From assembly GCF_010727945.1 (NCBI RefSeq), contig NZ_AP022569.1, forward strand, positions 4,216,001 to 4,280,000: a DNA stretch of 64,000 nucleotides, read 5' to 3'. Each line of letters begins with the position of its first letter. The stretch's first letter is position 1. The notes beneath the pieces are model-generated. The model searched no databases. It saw only the letters and a list, made by a program, of their open reading frames with translations, and was not told where the DNA came from. The stretch comes from Mycobacterium cookii. Lineage in GTDB: Bacteria; Actinomycetota; Actinomycetes; Mycobacteriales; Mycobacteriaceae. Below are positions 55,345 through 63,884 of this stretch, piece by piece. Made by a program: the position numbers and the translations under genes.

Positions 55345-56223
55345 TCACGGTTGAAGCCGCTGGCGTCTGATCAAGTTGGTCGCCAGTTCCGGACCGAAGG
55401 TGTCCAGTGCCTGGGACACGATCGCCATCCGCGGCGCGATACGGACCGGCCGGCGGCGGGCGGCGGTGATCATCCAGCCGGCCGCCTCGTGCGTGGTCAG
55501 GGCGGGCAGCCCTTCGTATTCCTTGGTCGGCGCGATCATCGGGGTGGCCACCAGCGGGTAGTACAGCGTGGTCGAGCTGACACCCTTTCTGGCCCACTCG
55601 GTTTCGGCCACGCGACTGACCGCTGACAGCGCAGCCTTGGACGCGTTGTAGACCGCGAACAACGGCGACGCCTCGCTGAACACGCCCCAGGTCGCCACAT
55701 TGATGATGTGCCCGTCGCCGCGCTGCAGCATCGCCGGCGCGATGCCGCGAATCAGGCGCAGCGGCGAGTAGTAGTTGAGCAGCATGGTCCGCTCGACGTC
55801 GTGCCAGCGTTCCAGCGACTCGGCCAGTGGCCGTCGGATGGACCGCCCGGCGTTGTTGATCAGGATGTCGACGCCGCCGAAACGCTGATCGACGTCGGCG
55901 ACCAACGCGTCGACGGCGTCCAGGTCGGACAGGTCGCAGGGGATCGCGACGGCGTTGCCGCCGCGTGCGGTGATGCGACCCACCACCTCGTCGAGCAGAT
56001 CCTTGCGGCGAGCGACGGCGATCACCGTGGCGCCGCGGCGGGCGAACTCCTCGGCGGCACTCTCGCCGATCCCGGAGGAGGCCCCGGTCAGCAGGATCCG
56101 CTTGCCGTCGAGTTCGACGGGCTTGGCCGCCGGTCGGTACAGCCTCAGCGATTCGGTGATCGGGGGCCGCATCGAGGTCAGCGTGATCTGCTCGGCCAGT
56201 CGGCGCAGGGGGTTCTTGCTCAC
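55345..56223 (-). CDS. Short-chain dehydrogenase/reductase (Rv0547c type)
   Basis: A 292-residue classical SDR with TGASSGIGES (NAD(P) site), NNAGRSIRRP and the catalytic YNASKAALSAV (Tyr and Lys). A ~45-residue N-terminal extension and C-terminal hydrophobic segments suggest membrane association. The GTG at 56223 is chosen since further upstream the frame runs into the palindrome. Substrate unknown. Confidence 0.87.
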   Translation of the reverse strand: MSKNPLRRLAEQITLTSMRPPITESLRLYRPAAKPVELDGKRILLTGASSGIGESAAEEFARRGATVIAVARRKDLLDEVVGRITARGGNAVAIPCDLSDLDAVDALVADVDQRFGGVDILINNAGRSIRRPLAESLERWHDVERTMLLNYYSPLRLIRGIAPAMLQRGDGHIINVATWGVFSEASPLFAVYNASKAALSAVSRVAETEWARKGVSSTTLYYPLVATPMIAPTKEYEGLPALTTHEAAGWMITAARRRPVRIAPRMAIVSQALDTFGPELATNLIRRQRLQP

Positions 56224-56274
56224 AGGGCTGGAGTGTAGGTGGCGGCTGTCGACGTCCTCCGTCGCGTCAGACGG

Positions 56275-56357
56275 GAGAGGCGTTTTGCCCGCCTTCGAGC
56301 GACAAAAATCCATGCGTTCGCTCGTTGTCGCTCAGAGGCGGGCAAATCGTGCCTCTC
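56275..56357. repeat. Large imperfect palindrome downstream of menB
   Basis: Left half 56275-56303 and right half 56327-56357 are complementary. The core arms of 20 nt (56284-56303 and 56327-56346; TTTGCCCGCCTTCGAGCGAC pairs with the right arm) have two mismatches, and outer arms GAGAGGC/GCCTCTC match perfectly. The 23-nt loop starts AAAAATCCATG. It lies 19 bp after the menB stop and 52 bp before the SDR start. It may be a terminator or a dispersed palindromic repeat. Confidence 0.75.
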
Positions 56358-56375
56358 AACCCGCCGAGCACCGCC

Positions 56376-57278
56376 CTAGAAATAGCGCGGGAACGCGCTC
56401 CAGTCGGGGGGCCGCTTCTCCAGGAACGCGTCACGGCCCTCGACGGCCTCGTCGGTCATGTACGCCAGCCGGGTGGCCTCGCCGGCGAACAGTTGCTGGC
56501 CGACCAGCCCGTCGTCGAGCAGGTTGAACGCGTACTTCAGCATCCGTTGCGCCTGCGGCGATTTCGCGTTGATCTCCGACGCCCACTGGATGGCCTCGGT
56601 TTCCAGATCGGCATGGTCGATGACGGCGTTCACCGCGCCCATCGCGTGCATCTGCTCGGCGGTGTACGGGCGGCCGAGAAAGAAGATCTCGCGGGCGAAC
56701 TTCTGGCCGACCTGCCGGGCGAGGTATGCGCTGCCGTAGCCGCCGTCGAAGCTGCCCACGTCGGCGTCGGTCTGCTTGAACCGGGCGTGCTCGCGGCTGG
56801 CCAGGGTGAGGTCGCAGGTCACGTGCAGACTGTGCCCGCCGCCGGCTGCCCAGCCGTTGACCAGGCAGATCACCACCTTGGGCATGAAGCGGATCAACCG
56901 CTGCACTTCCAGGATGTGCAGCCTTCCAGCCCTTGCGGCGTCAATAGTGTCGCCGGTGTCTCCGCTTGCGTACTGATAGCCGCTGCGCCCGCGGATGCGC
57001 TGATCGCCGCCGGAGCAGAACGCCCAGCCCCCGTCTTTCGGCGAGGGCCCGTTTCCGGTCAGCAGCACGACGCCGACGTCGGGCGACATCCGGGCGTGAT
57101 CGAGCACCCGGTAGAGCTCGTCGACGCTGTGCGGGCGAAACGCGTTGCGCACCTCGGGCCGGTTGAACGCCACCCGCACGGTGGCGTCGGCAACGTGACG
57201 GTGATAGGTGATGTCGGTCAGATCACCGAACCCGTCGACCGGCTTCCAGGACTCGGCGTGAAAAGGATTGTCGCTCAA
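56376..57278 (-). CDS. menB: 1,4-dihydroxy-2-naphthoyl-CoA synthase
   Basis: Crotonase-fold enzyme closing the naphthoquinone ring in menaquinone synthesis. The 300-residue protein has SGGDQRIRG (oxyanion region), GWAAGGGHSLHV, TDADVGSFDGGYGSAYLAR and the ending RPPDWSAFPRYF, all typical. The likely start is TTG 57278 (LSDNPFHAESW), 2 bp after the upstream stop; no closer ATG/GTG keeps the conserved N-terminus. Confidence 0.95.
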   Translation of the reverse strand: MSDNPFHAESWKPVDGFGDLTDITYHRHVADATVRVAFNRPEVRNAFRPHSVDELYRVLDHARMSPDVGVVLLTGNGPSPKDGGWAFCSGGDQRIRGRSGYQYASGDTGDTIDAARAGRLHILEVQRLIRFMPKVVICLVNGWAAGGGHSLHVTCDLTLASREHARFKQTDADVGSFDGGYGSAYLARQVGQKFAREIFFLGRPYTAEQMHAMGAVNAVIDHADLETEAIQWASEINAKSPQAQRMLKYAFNLLDDGLVGQQLFAGEATRLAYMTDEAVEGRDAFLEKRPPDWSAFPRYF

Positions 57279-57280
57279 GG

Positions 57281-57739
57281 TTATTGAATTCCGTCCAGTC
57301 GAAATACCGCGCAGCGGCCGGCCAAAGCTTCGAATTCCTCCGGCCGGCCCTCGTCGACCAGGCCGGCCCGCTTCATGAATCCCACCCCGGTGGGCACTTC
57401 TTCGGGGAACACCCGCAGCAGCGGACGGGCGTCCTCGGCCGACAACTCGACCATCCTCACGCGCCGGACACTGCGACCGCGGGCCAACGTCGCCTCGCCG
57501 GCTGCGCGGACGTTGGCCACCCAATCGGCTCCGGGAAAGCCCGCAACCACGTACTCTTGGCCGTCGACCGTCATCGGCGTGACGGGGGTCGACCGTTCGC
57601 GTCCCGACTTGCGTCCGGGCACCGTCAGCACGACCGGGCTTTCACCGCCGAAGCTCAGGCCGAGACGCGACATCTGAATGAAGAGCTTGTTGGCCGGTTT
57701 GAGCCACCACGGCGGCCTAACCGACTTGCTGCTGCCCAT
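57281..57739 (-). CDS. Third Ddn-like deazaflavin-dependent family protein
   Basis: A 152-residue split-barrel protein (LTVPGRKSGRERSTPVTPMTVDGQEYVVAGFPGADWVANVRAAGEATL) of the Ddn/DUF385 family. It ends 2 bp before menB, and since Ddn-type proteins use F420H2 to reduce quinones, coupling to menaquinone synthesis is suggestive. The start at ATG 57739 (MGSSKSVRPPWWLK) is clear. It replaces the VapBC3 genes at this place in M. tuberculosis, as I recall. Confidence 0.83.
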   Translation of the reverse strand: MGSSKSVRPPWWLKPANKLFIQMSRLGLSFGGESPVVLTVPGRKSGRERSTPVTPMTVDGQEYVVAGFPGADWVANVRAAGEATLARGRSVRRVRMVELSAEDARPLLRVFPEEVPTGVGFMKRAGLVDEGRPEEFEALAGRCAVFRLDGIQ

Positions 57740-57827
57740 ACGGCGACGGTACTCGTCGGCCTTCCGGCGCTTTGGCAAGGCTATGTTTCCTGGCGGCCGG
57801 GGCCGCGGGTGCTTATGGTGTTGCTCC

Positions 57828-58544
57828 GTGTCCGCAGGATCGCATCCCCATGAGCCGCATCTGGGCTCGTTCTCGTCACGGCTGAACTGGCTTCGGGCCG
57901 GCGTCTTGGGCGCCAACGACGGAATCGTCTCTACGGCAGGCATTGTCGTCGGTGTCGCCGCGGCGACCGTCGCCCGCGGCCCGATCGTCACCGCGGGCGT
58001 CGCCGGATTGGCCGCCGGCGCGGTGTCGATGGCGTTGGGCGAATACGTGTCGGTCAGCGCGCAGCGCGACACCGAACAAGCGTTGCTGGCAATAGAACGC
58101 GGCGAGCTCCACGCCGACCCCGAAGCCGAGCTGGACGAACTCACAGCCCTGCTCGAGGCCAAGGGTTTGTCCGCGGCGACCGCACGCACCGCCGCCGAGG
58201 AGCTCACCGATCACGACGTCATGGCCGCCCACGCCGACGTCGAACTCGGCGTCGATCCCGACGACCTGACCAATCCGTGGCAGGCCGCGTTCTCGTCGGC
58301 CTCGGCGTTCTCCGTCGGCGCACTGCTGCCGCTGATCGCCATCCTCACCGCGCCGGTCGCCTTGCGGATCCCGGTCACGGTGGTGGCCGTGCTGCTCGCG
58401 TTGCTGGTCACCGGAGTGGTGTCGGCGCATCTCGGCCGCGCTCCGAAAATTCGTGCGGCCCTTCGCAATTTCATCGGTGGCGGCTTGGCTCTCGCGGTGA
58501 CCTACGCGATCGGTCACCTCGTCGGGCTCAGTGGCGTTGGGTGA
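57828..58544 (+). CDS. VIT1/CCC1-family iron/manganese transporter
   Basis: A 238-residue membrane protein: NWLRAGVLGANDGIVSTAGIVVGVAAA (helix 1), GAVSMALGEYVSVSAQRDTE (helix 2 and metal-binding start), an acidic cytosolic hairpin (LELDELTALLEAKG... HADVELGVDP) and three more helices. The VIT family moves Fe2+/Mn2+ out of the cytosol. GTG start. It overlaps the convergent aldo/keto reductase gene by 17 bp. Confidence 0.88.
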   Translation: MSAGSHPHEPHLGSFSSRLNWLRAGVLGANDGIVSTAGIVVGVAAATVARGPIVTAGVAGLAAGAVSMALGEYVSVSAQRDTEQALLAIERGELHADPEAELDELTALLEAKGLSAATARTAAEELTDHDVMAAHADVELGVDPDDLTNPWQAAFSSASAFSVGALLPLIAILTAPVALRIPVTVVAVLLALLVTGVVSAHLGRAPKIRAALRNFIGGGLALAVTYAIGHLVGLSGVG

Positions 58545-59454
58545 ACTCTTCGATGCCATGACTGGGCGGGCCGGCGTTCGGCTCGCTGACAGCGTCCAAG
58601 CGCGCCAGCTGGTCTGCGCTCAGCTCGACGTCGCCCGCGCCGATGTTCTCCTCGAGGTGGTCGATCGACTTGGTGCCGGCGATCAGCAAGGTGTTCGGCG
58701 CATGGGCCAGCAGCCAGGCCAGCCCGACCTGGGCCGGCGTGACGTTAAGCTCGCCGGCGATCGCTCGCACCACGTCGTTGTCGGCCACCTTCGGGAAGCC
58801 GGGGAACGCCGACCCGAGCGGAAAGAACGGCACCCAGGCGATTCCTTCGGCGATACAGAGGTCGAGCATCGCCTCATGTGAACGGTCGAGCAGGCTGTAG
58901 GCGTTCTGCACGCAGACAATGCCCGCGGGCAACGCGCGCTGCAGGATCTCCAGCGGCACACTGCTGATCCCGATCCCACCGATCTTGCCTTCGTCGCGCA
59001 GCGCGATCATCTCGGCCAATTGGTCGTCCACGTCGACGATCTGGTCGCCTTCGGGGGCCACGCCCGGTCCCAGGTCCATCCGGCGCAGGTTCACCACTGG
59101 TATCTGGTCGAGGCCGAGTTGGCCCAGGTCGTCTTCGACGGCCGCGCGCAGTTCGGCGGGCCGCTGGGCCGCGGCCAGCGGTACCGGCTCGCCGCCGGTG
59201 TATCGGGCGCCGACCTTGCTGACCAGAACGAGGTCGTCGCGGTAGGGCGCCAGCGCCGCGTGGATGCGGCGATTCACCTCGCCGGGGCCGTAGAACGACG
59301 CGGTGTCGATGTGGTCGACCCCGAGTTCGACGGCCCGGCGCAACACCGCGGCGGCCTCGTCGGGCGACGGTTCGAAGAGTTGCATAGCGCCGAAGCCGAT
59401 TCGCGCGACGCTCTGGCCGCCGATAACGGTGACGCCGCCGGGTTTGTCTGACAT
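58528..59454 (-). CDS. Aldo/keto reductase
   Basis: A 308-residue NADPH-dependent oxidoreductase of the AKR TIM-barrel fold: GFGAMQLF, DHIDTASFYGPGE with the catalytic Tyr, LVSKVG with the Lys, PVVNLRRMD where the catalytic His is often placed but absent here, and LLIAGTKSIDHLEEN for the cofactor phosphate. Divergent from a TetR gene with two palindromes between them, so probably repressed by it. Substrate unknown. Confidence 0.88.
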   Translation of the reverse strand: MSDKPGGVTVIGGQSVARIGFGAMQLFEPSPDEAAAVLRRAVELGVDHIDTASFYGPGEVNRRIHAALAPYRDDLVLVSKVGARYTGGEPVPLAAAQRPAELRAAVEDDLGQLGLDQIPVVNLRRMDLGPGVAPEGDQIVDVDDQLAEMIALRDEGKIGGIGISSVPLEILQRALPAGIVCVQNAYSLLDRSHEAMLDLCIAEGIAWVPFFPLGSAFPGFPKVADNDVVRAIAGELNVTPAQVGLAWLLAHAPNTLLIAGTKSIDHLEENIGAGDVELSADQLARLDAVSEPNAGPPSHGIEEFTQRH

Positions 59455-59487
59455 GGTGCTCCCTGATTCGTGCGACACTGAAACAAT

Positions 59488-59503
59488 GCGGAGGTTCCTC
59501 CGC
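59488..59503. promoter_or_regulatory. TetR operator candidate 1
   Basis: GCGGAGG-TT-CCTCCGC is a perfect 16-bp inverted repeat, 33 bp upstream of the aldo/keto reductase start and 34 bp before the TetR start. Such GC-rich palindromes in a divergent tetR gap are typical autoregulatory operators. Confidence 0.6.
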
Positions 59504-59521
59504 TTACCAACATAGCATAAC

Positions 59522-59535
59522 CGGAGGAGGCTCCG
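59522..59535. promoter_or_regulatory. TetR operator candidate 2
   Basis: CGGAG-GAGG-CTCCG has the same half-site (CGGAG/CTCCG) as site 1 and overlaps the GGAGGAGG ribosome-binding site of the TetR gene. The AT-rich CATAGCATAA between the two sites is a likely -10 region, so binding would block transcription both ways. Confidence 0.5.
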
Positions 59536-59537
59536 CT

Positions 59538-60089
59538 TTGGCTGGGGGTGTTCGGTCCGACGCGCGCCGCAATCGGGAGAAGCTGCTCGAGGTGGCGACC
59601 GCGGCGTTCGCCGCCGCGGACGGGAAGCCGGTGTCGCTGGAGTCGATCGCGCGTGATGCCGGTGTCGGGATCGGCACGCTCTACCGCCATTTCCCCACCC
59701 GGGAAGCCCTCGTCGAGGCGATTTACCGCGCCGAGCTCGCCGAGGTGGCCGCCGTCGCCGAACAGCTGCTCAGCCGGAACCCGCCCGCGACGGCACTGCG
59801 TCGCTGGATGGATCGCTACGCCAGCTTCGTCGCCGCCAAGCGCGGCATGGCCGAATCGCTACACGCGATGTTCGATTCGGGCGCCATAGAGCGGAGCGCG
59901 ACTCGCGACAGCATCGTCGGCGCCGTCGACCTGCTGCTGCGAGCCGGCGTCGACGACGGCAGCCTGCGCTCCGACGTGCGCGCCGACGACGTGGTATCCA
60001 GCCTGATCGGCATCTTCCTGGCCAGCGGCTCGCCCGAGCAGACCGGCCGGCTGCTCGACCTTCTGGTCGCCGGAATATCTCAGCGCTGA
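59538..60089 (+). CDS. TetR-family regulator
   Basis: A 183-residue TetR protein with an N-terminal HTH (REKLLEVATAAFAAADGKPVSLESIARDAGVGIGTLYRHFPTREAL) and a short ligand domain. It starts with TTG 59538, with GGAGGAGG 7 nt upstream. Likely represses itself and the divergent aldo/keto reductase. Confidence 0.9.
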   Translation: MAGGVRSDARRNREKLLEVATAAFAAADGKPVSLESIARDAGVGIGTLYRHFPTREALVEAIYRAELAEVAAVAEQLLSRNPPATALRRWMDRYASFVAAKRGMAESLHAMFDSGAIERSATRDSIVGAVDLLLRAGVDDGSLRSDVRADDVVSSLIGIFLASGSPEQTGRLLDLLVAGISQR

Positions 60090-60107
60090 CCGTGGCTTCA
60101 TGCAGAC

Positions 60108-60521
60108 ATGAAACTCAACGACGCAGCGCGTGAACTCATCGGTGACGGCGTCGACGCCACCCTGGTCACGGTGAATCCCGACGGCAGTCCCCAGGTATCG
60201 CTGGTCTGGGTGGCCTTGCGATCGACCCCCGACGGCGACGAGTTGGTGACCGCACATCTCGCCGAGCACAAGAAGGTCCGCAACATTCGCCGCGACCCTC
60301 GCGTCGCCGTGACGATCGCCGATCCGGGCGACATGGGCAAGAAGCTACGGCCGTATCTCGCGATCGACGGCACCGCGCGGATCGAAGAGGGCGGCGCACC
60401 GGAGCTGCTCACCGCCCTGTCCGGGGTGTTGTTGGACCCCAACGCGTTTCCGCCGAAGGATGCGCCACCCGGATTCGTGACCCATATCCGCATCGACAAA
60501 GTCGGCGGCGTCGGGCTCTAG
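60108..60521 (+). CDS. PPOX/F420-type flavin-binding split-barrel protein
   Basis: A 137-residue protein of the pyridoxamine 5'-phosphate oxidase-like superfamily: LVTVNPDGSPQVSLVWV, NIRRDPRVAVTIADPG and AIDGTARIEEGG. Many actinobacterial members bind F420 rather than FMN. It follows the TetR gene by 18 bp and may share its operon. Reaction unknown. Confidence 0.85.
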   Translation: MKLNDAARELIGDGVDATLVTVNPDGSPQVSLVWVALRSTPDGDELVTAHLAEHKKVRNIRRDPRVAVTIADPGDMGKKLRPYLAIDGTARIEEGGAPELLTALSGVLLDPNAFPPKDAPPGFVTHIRIDKVGGVGL

Positions 60522-60533
60522 CACCTAGCCGTC

Positions 60534-60588
60534 GAGCGCCCGACCTGCCGGGCGTTGGGATGCGAGCGCCCAGTTGGCCGGGCGCTCG
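60534..60588. terminator. Double hairpin terminator between convergent genes
   Basis: CGCCCG-N6-CGGGCG (60537-60554) and CGAGCGCCC-N8-GGGCGCTCG (60563-60588) form two stable stems. The two halves are also near copies 30 bp apart (GAGCGCCC...CCGGGCG twice). No T-tract, as usual in mycobacteria. It lies between the convergent genes ending at 60521 and 60601. Confidence 0.65.
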
Positions 60589-60600
60589 AGCCCCGAGGCT

Positions 60601-62202
60601 CTAGCCGACGGCCCGGCCCGCGCCTTCCCAGAACCTCGCCCGCACAGCCTTTTTGTCCGGCTTGCCCAGACCTGTCAACGGCAGCGCGTCGACGATCTCG
60701 ATCCGCTTGGGTGACTGCACCGAGCCCTTACGCTCCTTGACCGCGGCCTGGATCTCGGCGGTCATCGTGTCGATCGCCGCCTCGTCGGTTGGCGCGTCGG
60801 ACCGCAACACCACCACGGCGGTGACGGCCTCGCCCCACTTGTCGTCGGGTGTCCCGACCACGCACACCTGGGCGATCGAAGGATGTTCGGCCACAACGTC
60901 TTCCACCTCGCGGGGAAACACGTTGAATCCGCCCGTGACGATCATGTCCTTGACCCGGTCGACGATGAAGTAGAAGCCGTCTTCGTCCTCGCGGGCCATG
61001 TCGCCGGTGTGCAGCCAGCCGTCCTTGAAGGTGTCGGCCGTCGCCTCGGGCAGATTCCAGTAGCCGCCGGCCAAAAGTGGCCCGCTGACACAGATTTCGC
61101 CCGGCTCGCCTTGCGGCACCGGCTTGCCGTCCTCGCCGAGCAATGCCACGCGGGCGAACAACGTCGGGCGCCCGCACGACGTCAGCCGCTTCTCGTCGTG
61201 ATCGGCCTTGGCCAGATACGTGATCGCCATCGGCGCCTCGGACTGGCCGTAGTACTGGGCGAAGATCGGCCCGAACCGCCGGATCGCCTCGGCCAGCCGC
61301 ACCGGGTTCATCGCCGAGGCGCCGTAGTAAACGGTCTCCAACGACGACAGGTCCCGGGTGTGCGAATCCGGGTGGTCCATCAGCGCATAGAGCATCGACG
61401 GCACCAGCATGGTCGCCGTGATCTTCTGTTCTTCAATGGTTTTCAGCACCTCGGCGGGATCGAACTTGCTCAACACCACCATCTCGCCGCCCTTGACCAC
61501 GGTGGGCGTGAAGAACGCCGCACCGGCGTGCGACAGCGGCGTGCACATCAGAAAGCGCGGGGTTTCCGGCCACTCCCACTCGGCGAGCTGGATCTGGGTC
61601 ATCGCGGCGATGTTCCCCGTGGTACCCATGACGCCCTTGGGCTTGCCGGTGGTCCCGCCGGTGTAGGCCATGCCCCCGATGTGGTCCGGTGCCAGCTCGG
61701 CGACCACCAACGGCTTGGGCTGGTATTTGGCCGCCTCGGCCGACAGGTCGACCGCGTGCCCCTTCAGCGCCTCGGGAACCGGGCCGATGGTGAGGATCTG
61801 CTTGAGCGAGTCCACCTTCTCCAGCAGGCCCAGCGCGCGCTCGACGAACATCGGGTTGGGGTCGACGATCAGCGAGCTGGCGCCGCAGTCGGAGAGTACG
61901 TAGGCGTGGTCATCGAGTGAGCCGAGCGGGTGCAGGGCGGTGCGCCGGTAGCCCTGGGTCTGGCTGGCGCCGAGGATCATCAGCACCTCGGGACGGTTCA
62001 GCGCCAGCAGGCCGACGGTGACGCCGGTGCCGGCGCCCAAGGCCTCGAATGCCTGGGTGTACTGGCTGATCCGCTCGGCCAATTGACCGCCGGTCAGGGT
62101 GGTGTCGCCGAGGAACAGCACCGGGCGGTTCTTGTGGCGCTTGAGCGCGCCCACCAGCAAGTGGCCGTTGTGGGTCGGATGGCGCAACAGATCGTCACTC
62201 AT
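60601..62202 (-). CDS. fadD8: Fatty-acid-CoA ligase FadD8 type
   Basis: A 533-residue ANL-superfamily acyl-CoA synthetase: YTGGTTGKPKGVMGTTGN (P-loop), YYGQSEAPMA, GWLHTGDMAREDEDGFYFIVDRVKDMIVTGGFNVFP and the C-terminal catalytic Lys in LTGLGKPDKKAV. Activates an acyl chain; chain-length preference is unknown. Corresponds to Rv0551c and ends after the double hairpin. Confidence 0.92.
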   Translation of the reverse strand: MSDDLLRHPTHNGHLLVGALKRHKNRPVLFLGDTTLTGGQLAERISQYTQAFEALGAGTGVTVGLLALNRPEVLMILGASQTQGYRRTALHPLGSLDDHAYVLSDCGASSLIVDPNPMFVERALGLLEKVDSLKQILTIGPVPEALKGHAVDLSAEAAKYQPKPLVVAELAPDHIGGMAYTGGTTGKPKGVMGTTGNIAAMTQIQLAEWEWPETPRFLMCTPLSHAGAAFFTPTVVKGGEMVVLSKFDPAEVLKTIEEQKITATMLVPSMLYALMDHPDSHTRDLSSLETVYYGASAMNPVRLAEAIRRFGPIFAQYYGQSEAPMAITYLAKADHDEKRLTSCGRPTLFARVALLGEDGKPVPQGEPGEICVSGPLLAGGYWNLPEATADTFKDGWLHTGDMAREDEDGFYFIVDRVKDMIVTGGFNVFPREVEDVVAEHPSIAQVCVVGTPDDKWGEAVTAVVVLRSDAPTDEAAIDTMTAEIQAAVKERKGSVQSPKRIEIVDALPLTGLGKPDKKAVRARFWEGAGRAVG

Positions 62203-62273
62203 GTGGCCAGACTAGAACGTGTTGCAATTTCTGTCTGCAACCCCCTGGGATACCCCAACCATCACTAGCATTC

Positions 62274-63884
62274 GTGGACATGGCCGCCGCAGATGTCGTC
62301 ATGTACGGAACCGTGTTGACCGTCGACGACGCCCAGCCCACGGCTGAGGCGCTGGCGGTCGCCGACGGCCGGATCGTCGCCGTCGGCGATCGGTCCGTCG
62401 TCGCCGCCCGGGTCGGCCCCGACACCCAGGTCATCGACCTCGGCGACGGCTGTGTGATGCCGGGATTCATTGAGGCGCATGGCCATCCGCTGATGGAGGC
62501 GATCGCCCTGTCGGACCGCATCGTCGACATCCGGCCGGTCATCATGCGCGGCGCCGACGAGGTCGTCGACGCGGTCCGCCGCGAAGTCGCCGGCCGCGGG
62601 TCCGCCGGGGCCTACCTCAACGGCTGGGATCCGCTGCTCCAGCCCGGCCTACCGGCGCCGACGCTGACCTGGCTGGACGACGTCGCACCGGACGGACCGC
62701 TGGTCATCATCCACAACTCCGGGCACAAGGCCTACTTCAATTCGCTCGCCGCCAAACTCAACGGCCTGAACCGCGACACCCCGGACCCCAAGGGCGCCAA
62801 ATACGGCCGCGACGCGAACGGCGAACTCGACGGCTCCGCCGAAGAGATCGGCGCGGTGTTCCCCCTGCTGGGCGGGGCGATCTCGCCGAACGACTTCCCG
62901 GCGATGTTGCTGGCCGAATGCGCCCGGCTCAACCGCGCGGGCCTGACCATGTGTTCGGAGATGGCGTTCGACCCGAATTTCCGTCCGCTGGTCGAGCACC
63001 TGCGCGACCAGTTGTCGGTCCGGCTGCGTACCTATGAGGTCTCTAACGCAGCGATGTCGACCACCGCCGCGCCAGGCGACGGTGACGACATGGTGCGTCA
63101 GGTCGGCATCAAGTGCTGGGTCGACGGCTCGCCGTGGGTGGGCAACATCGCGCTGTCGTTCCCGTATCTGGATACCGCCGCGACCCGGGCCATCGGCGTG
63201 ACGCCGGGCTCCTGCGGCTGCGCCAACTACACCGCCGAACAGCTCACCGAGATCGTCGGCGCCTACTACCCGCACGGCTGGCAGATGGCCTGTCACGTCC
63301 AGGGCGACGCCGGGGTGGACACCATCCTCGACGTATACGATCAAGCGCTGCAACGCAATCCACGCGCAGACCATCGCTTGCGGCTCGAGCATGTCGGCGC
63401 GATCCGGCCCGAGCAACTTCAACGTGCCGCGAACCTCGGCGTCACCTGCAGCATCTTCGTCGACCAGATTCACTACTGGGGCGACGTCATCGTCGACGGC
63501 CTGTTCGGCGAAGAGCGCGGATCCCGTTGGATGCCGGCAGGTTCCGCGGTGGCCACCGGCATGCGCATCTCGCTGCACAACGATCCGCCGGTCACCCCCG
63601 AGGAGCCGCTGCGCAACATCAGCGTCGCCGTGACGCGCACAGCGCCGAGCGGCCGGGTGCTGGGCCCCGAAGAGCGGCTCACCGTCGAGCAGGCGATTCG
63701 GGCGCAGACCATCGACGCGGCGTGGCAGCTGTTCGCCGACGACATCGTCGGCTCACTGGAAGTCGGCAAGTACGCCGATCTGGTTGTGCTGTCGGCCGAT
63801 CCGCGCGCCGTGCCGCCGGAGCACATCGCCGACTTGGACGTTCGCGCAACGTATTTGGCGGGGCGCCGGGTCTACGCGCAGTGA
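62274..63884 (+). CDS. YtcJ-like amidohydrolase (Rv0552 type)
   Basis: A 536-residue metal-dependent hydrolase of the amidohydrolase_3 family: the N-terminal metal motif GFIEAHGHP, the later His in HVQGDAGVD, and DLVVLSADP near the end. Starts at GTG 62274 or ATG 62280. It overlaps menC by GTGA. Function unknown; often annotated as an N-substituted formamide deformylase-like protein. Confidence 0.87.
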   Translation: MDMAAADVVMYGTVLTVDDAQPTAEALAVADGRIVAVGDRSVVAARVGPDTQVIDLGDGCVMPGFIEAHGHPLMEAIALSDRIVDIRPVIMRGADEVVDAVRREVAGRGSAGAYLNGWDPLLQPGLPAPTLTWLDDVAPDGPLVIIHNSGHKAYFNSLAAKLNGLNRDTPDPKGAKYGRDANGELDGSAEEIGAVFPLLGGAISPNDFPAMLLAECARLNRAGLTMCSEMAFDPNFRPLVEHLRDQLSVRLRTYEVSNAAMSTTAAPGDGDDMVRQVGIKCWVDGSPWVGNIALSFPYLDTAATRAIGVTPGSCGCANYTAEQLTEIVGAYYPHGWQMACHVQGDAGVDTILDVYDQALQRNPRADHRLRLEHVGAIRPEQLQRAANLGVTCSIFVDQIHYWGDVIVDGLFGEERGSRWMPAGSAVATGMRISLHNDPPVTPEEPLRNISVAVTRTAPSGRVLGPEERLTVEQAIRAQTIDAAWQLFADDIVGSLEVGKYADLVVLSADPRAVPPEHIADLDVRATYLAGRRVYAQ

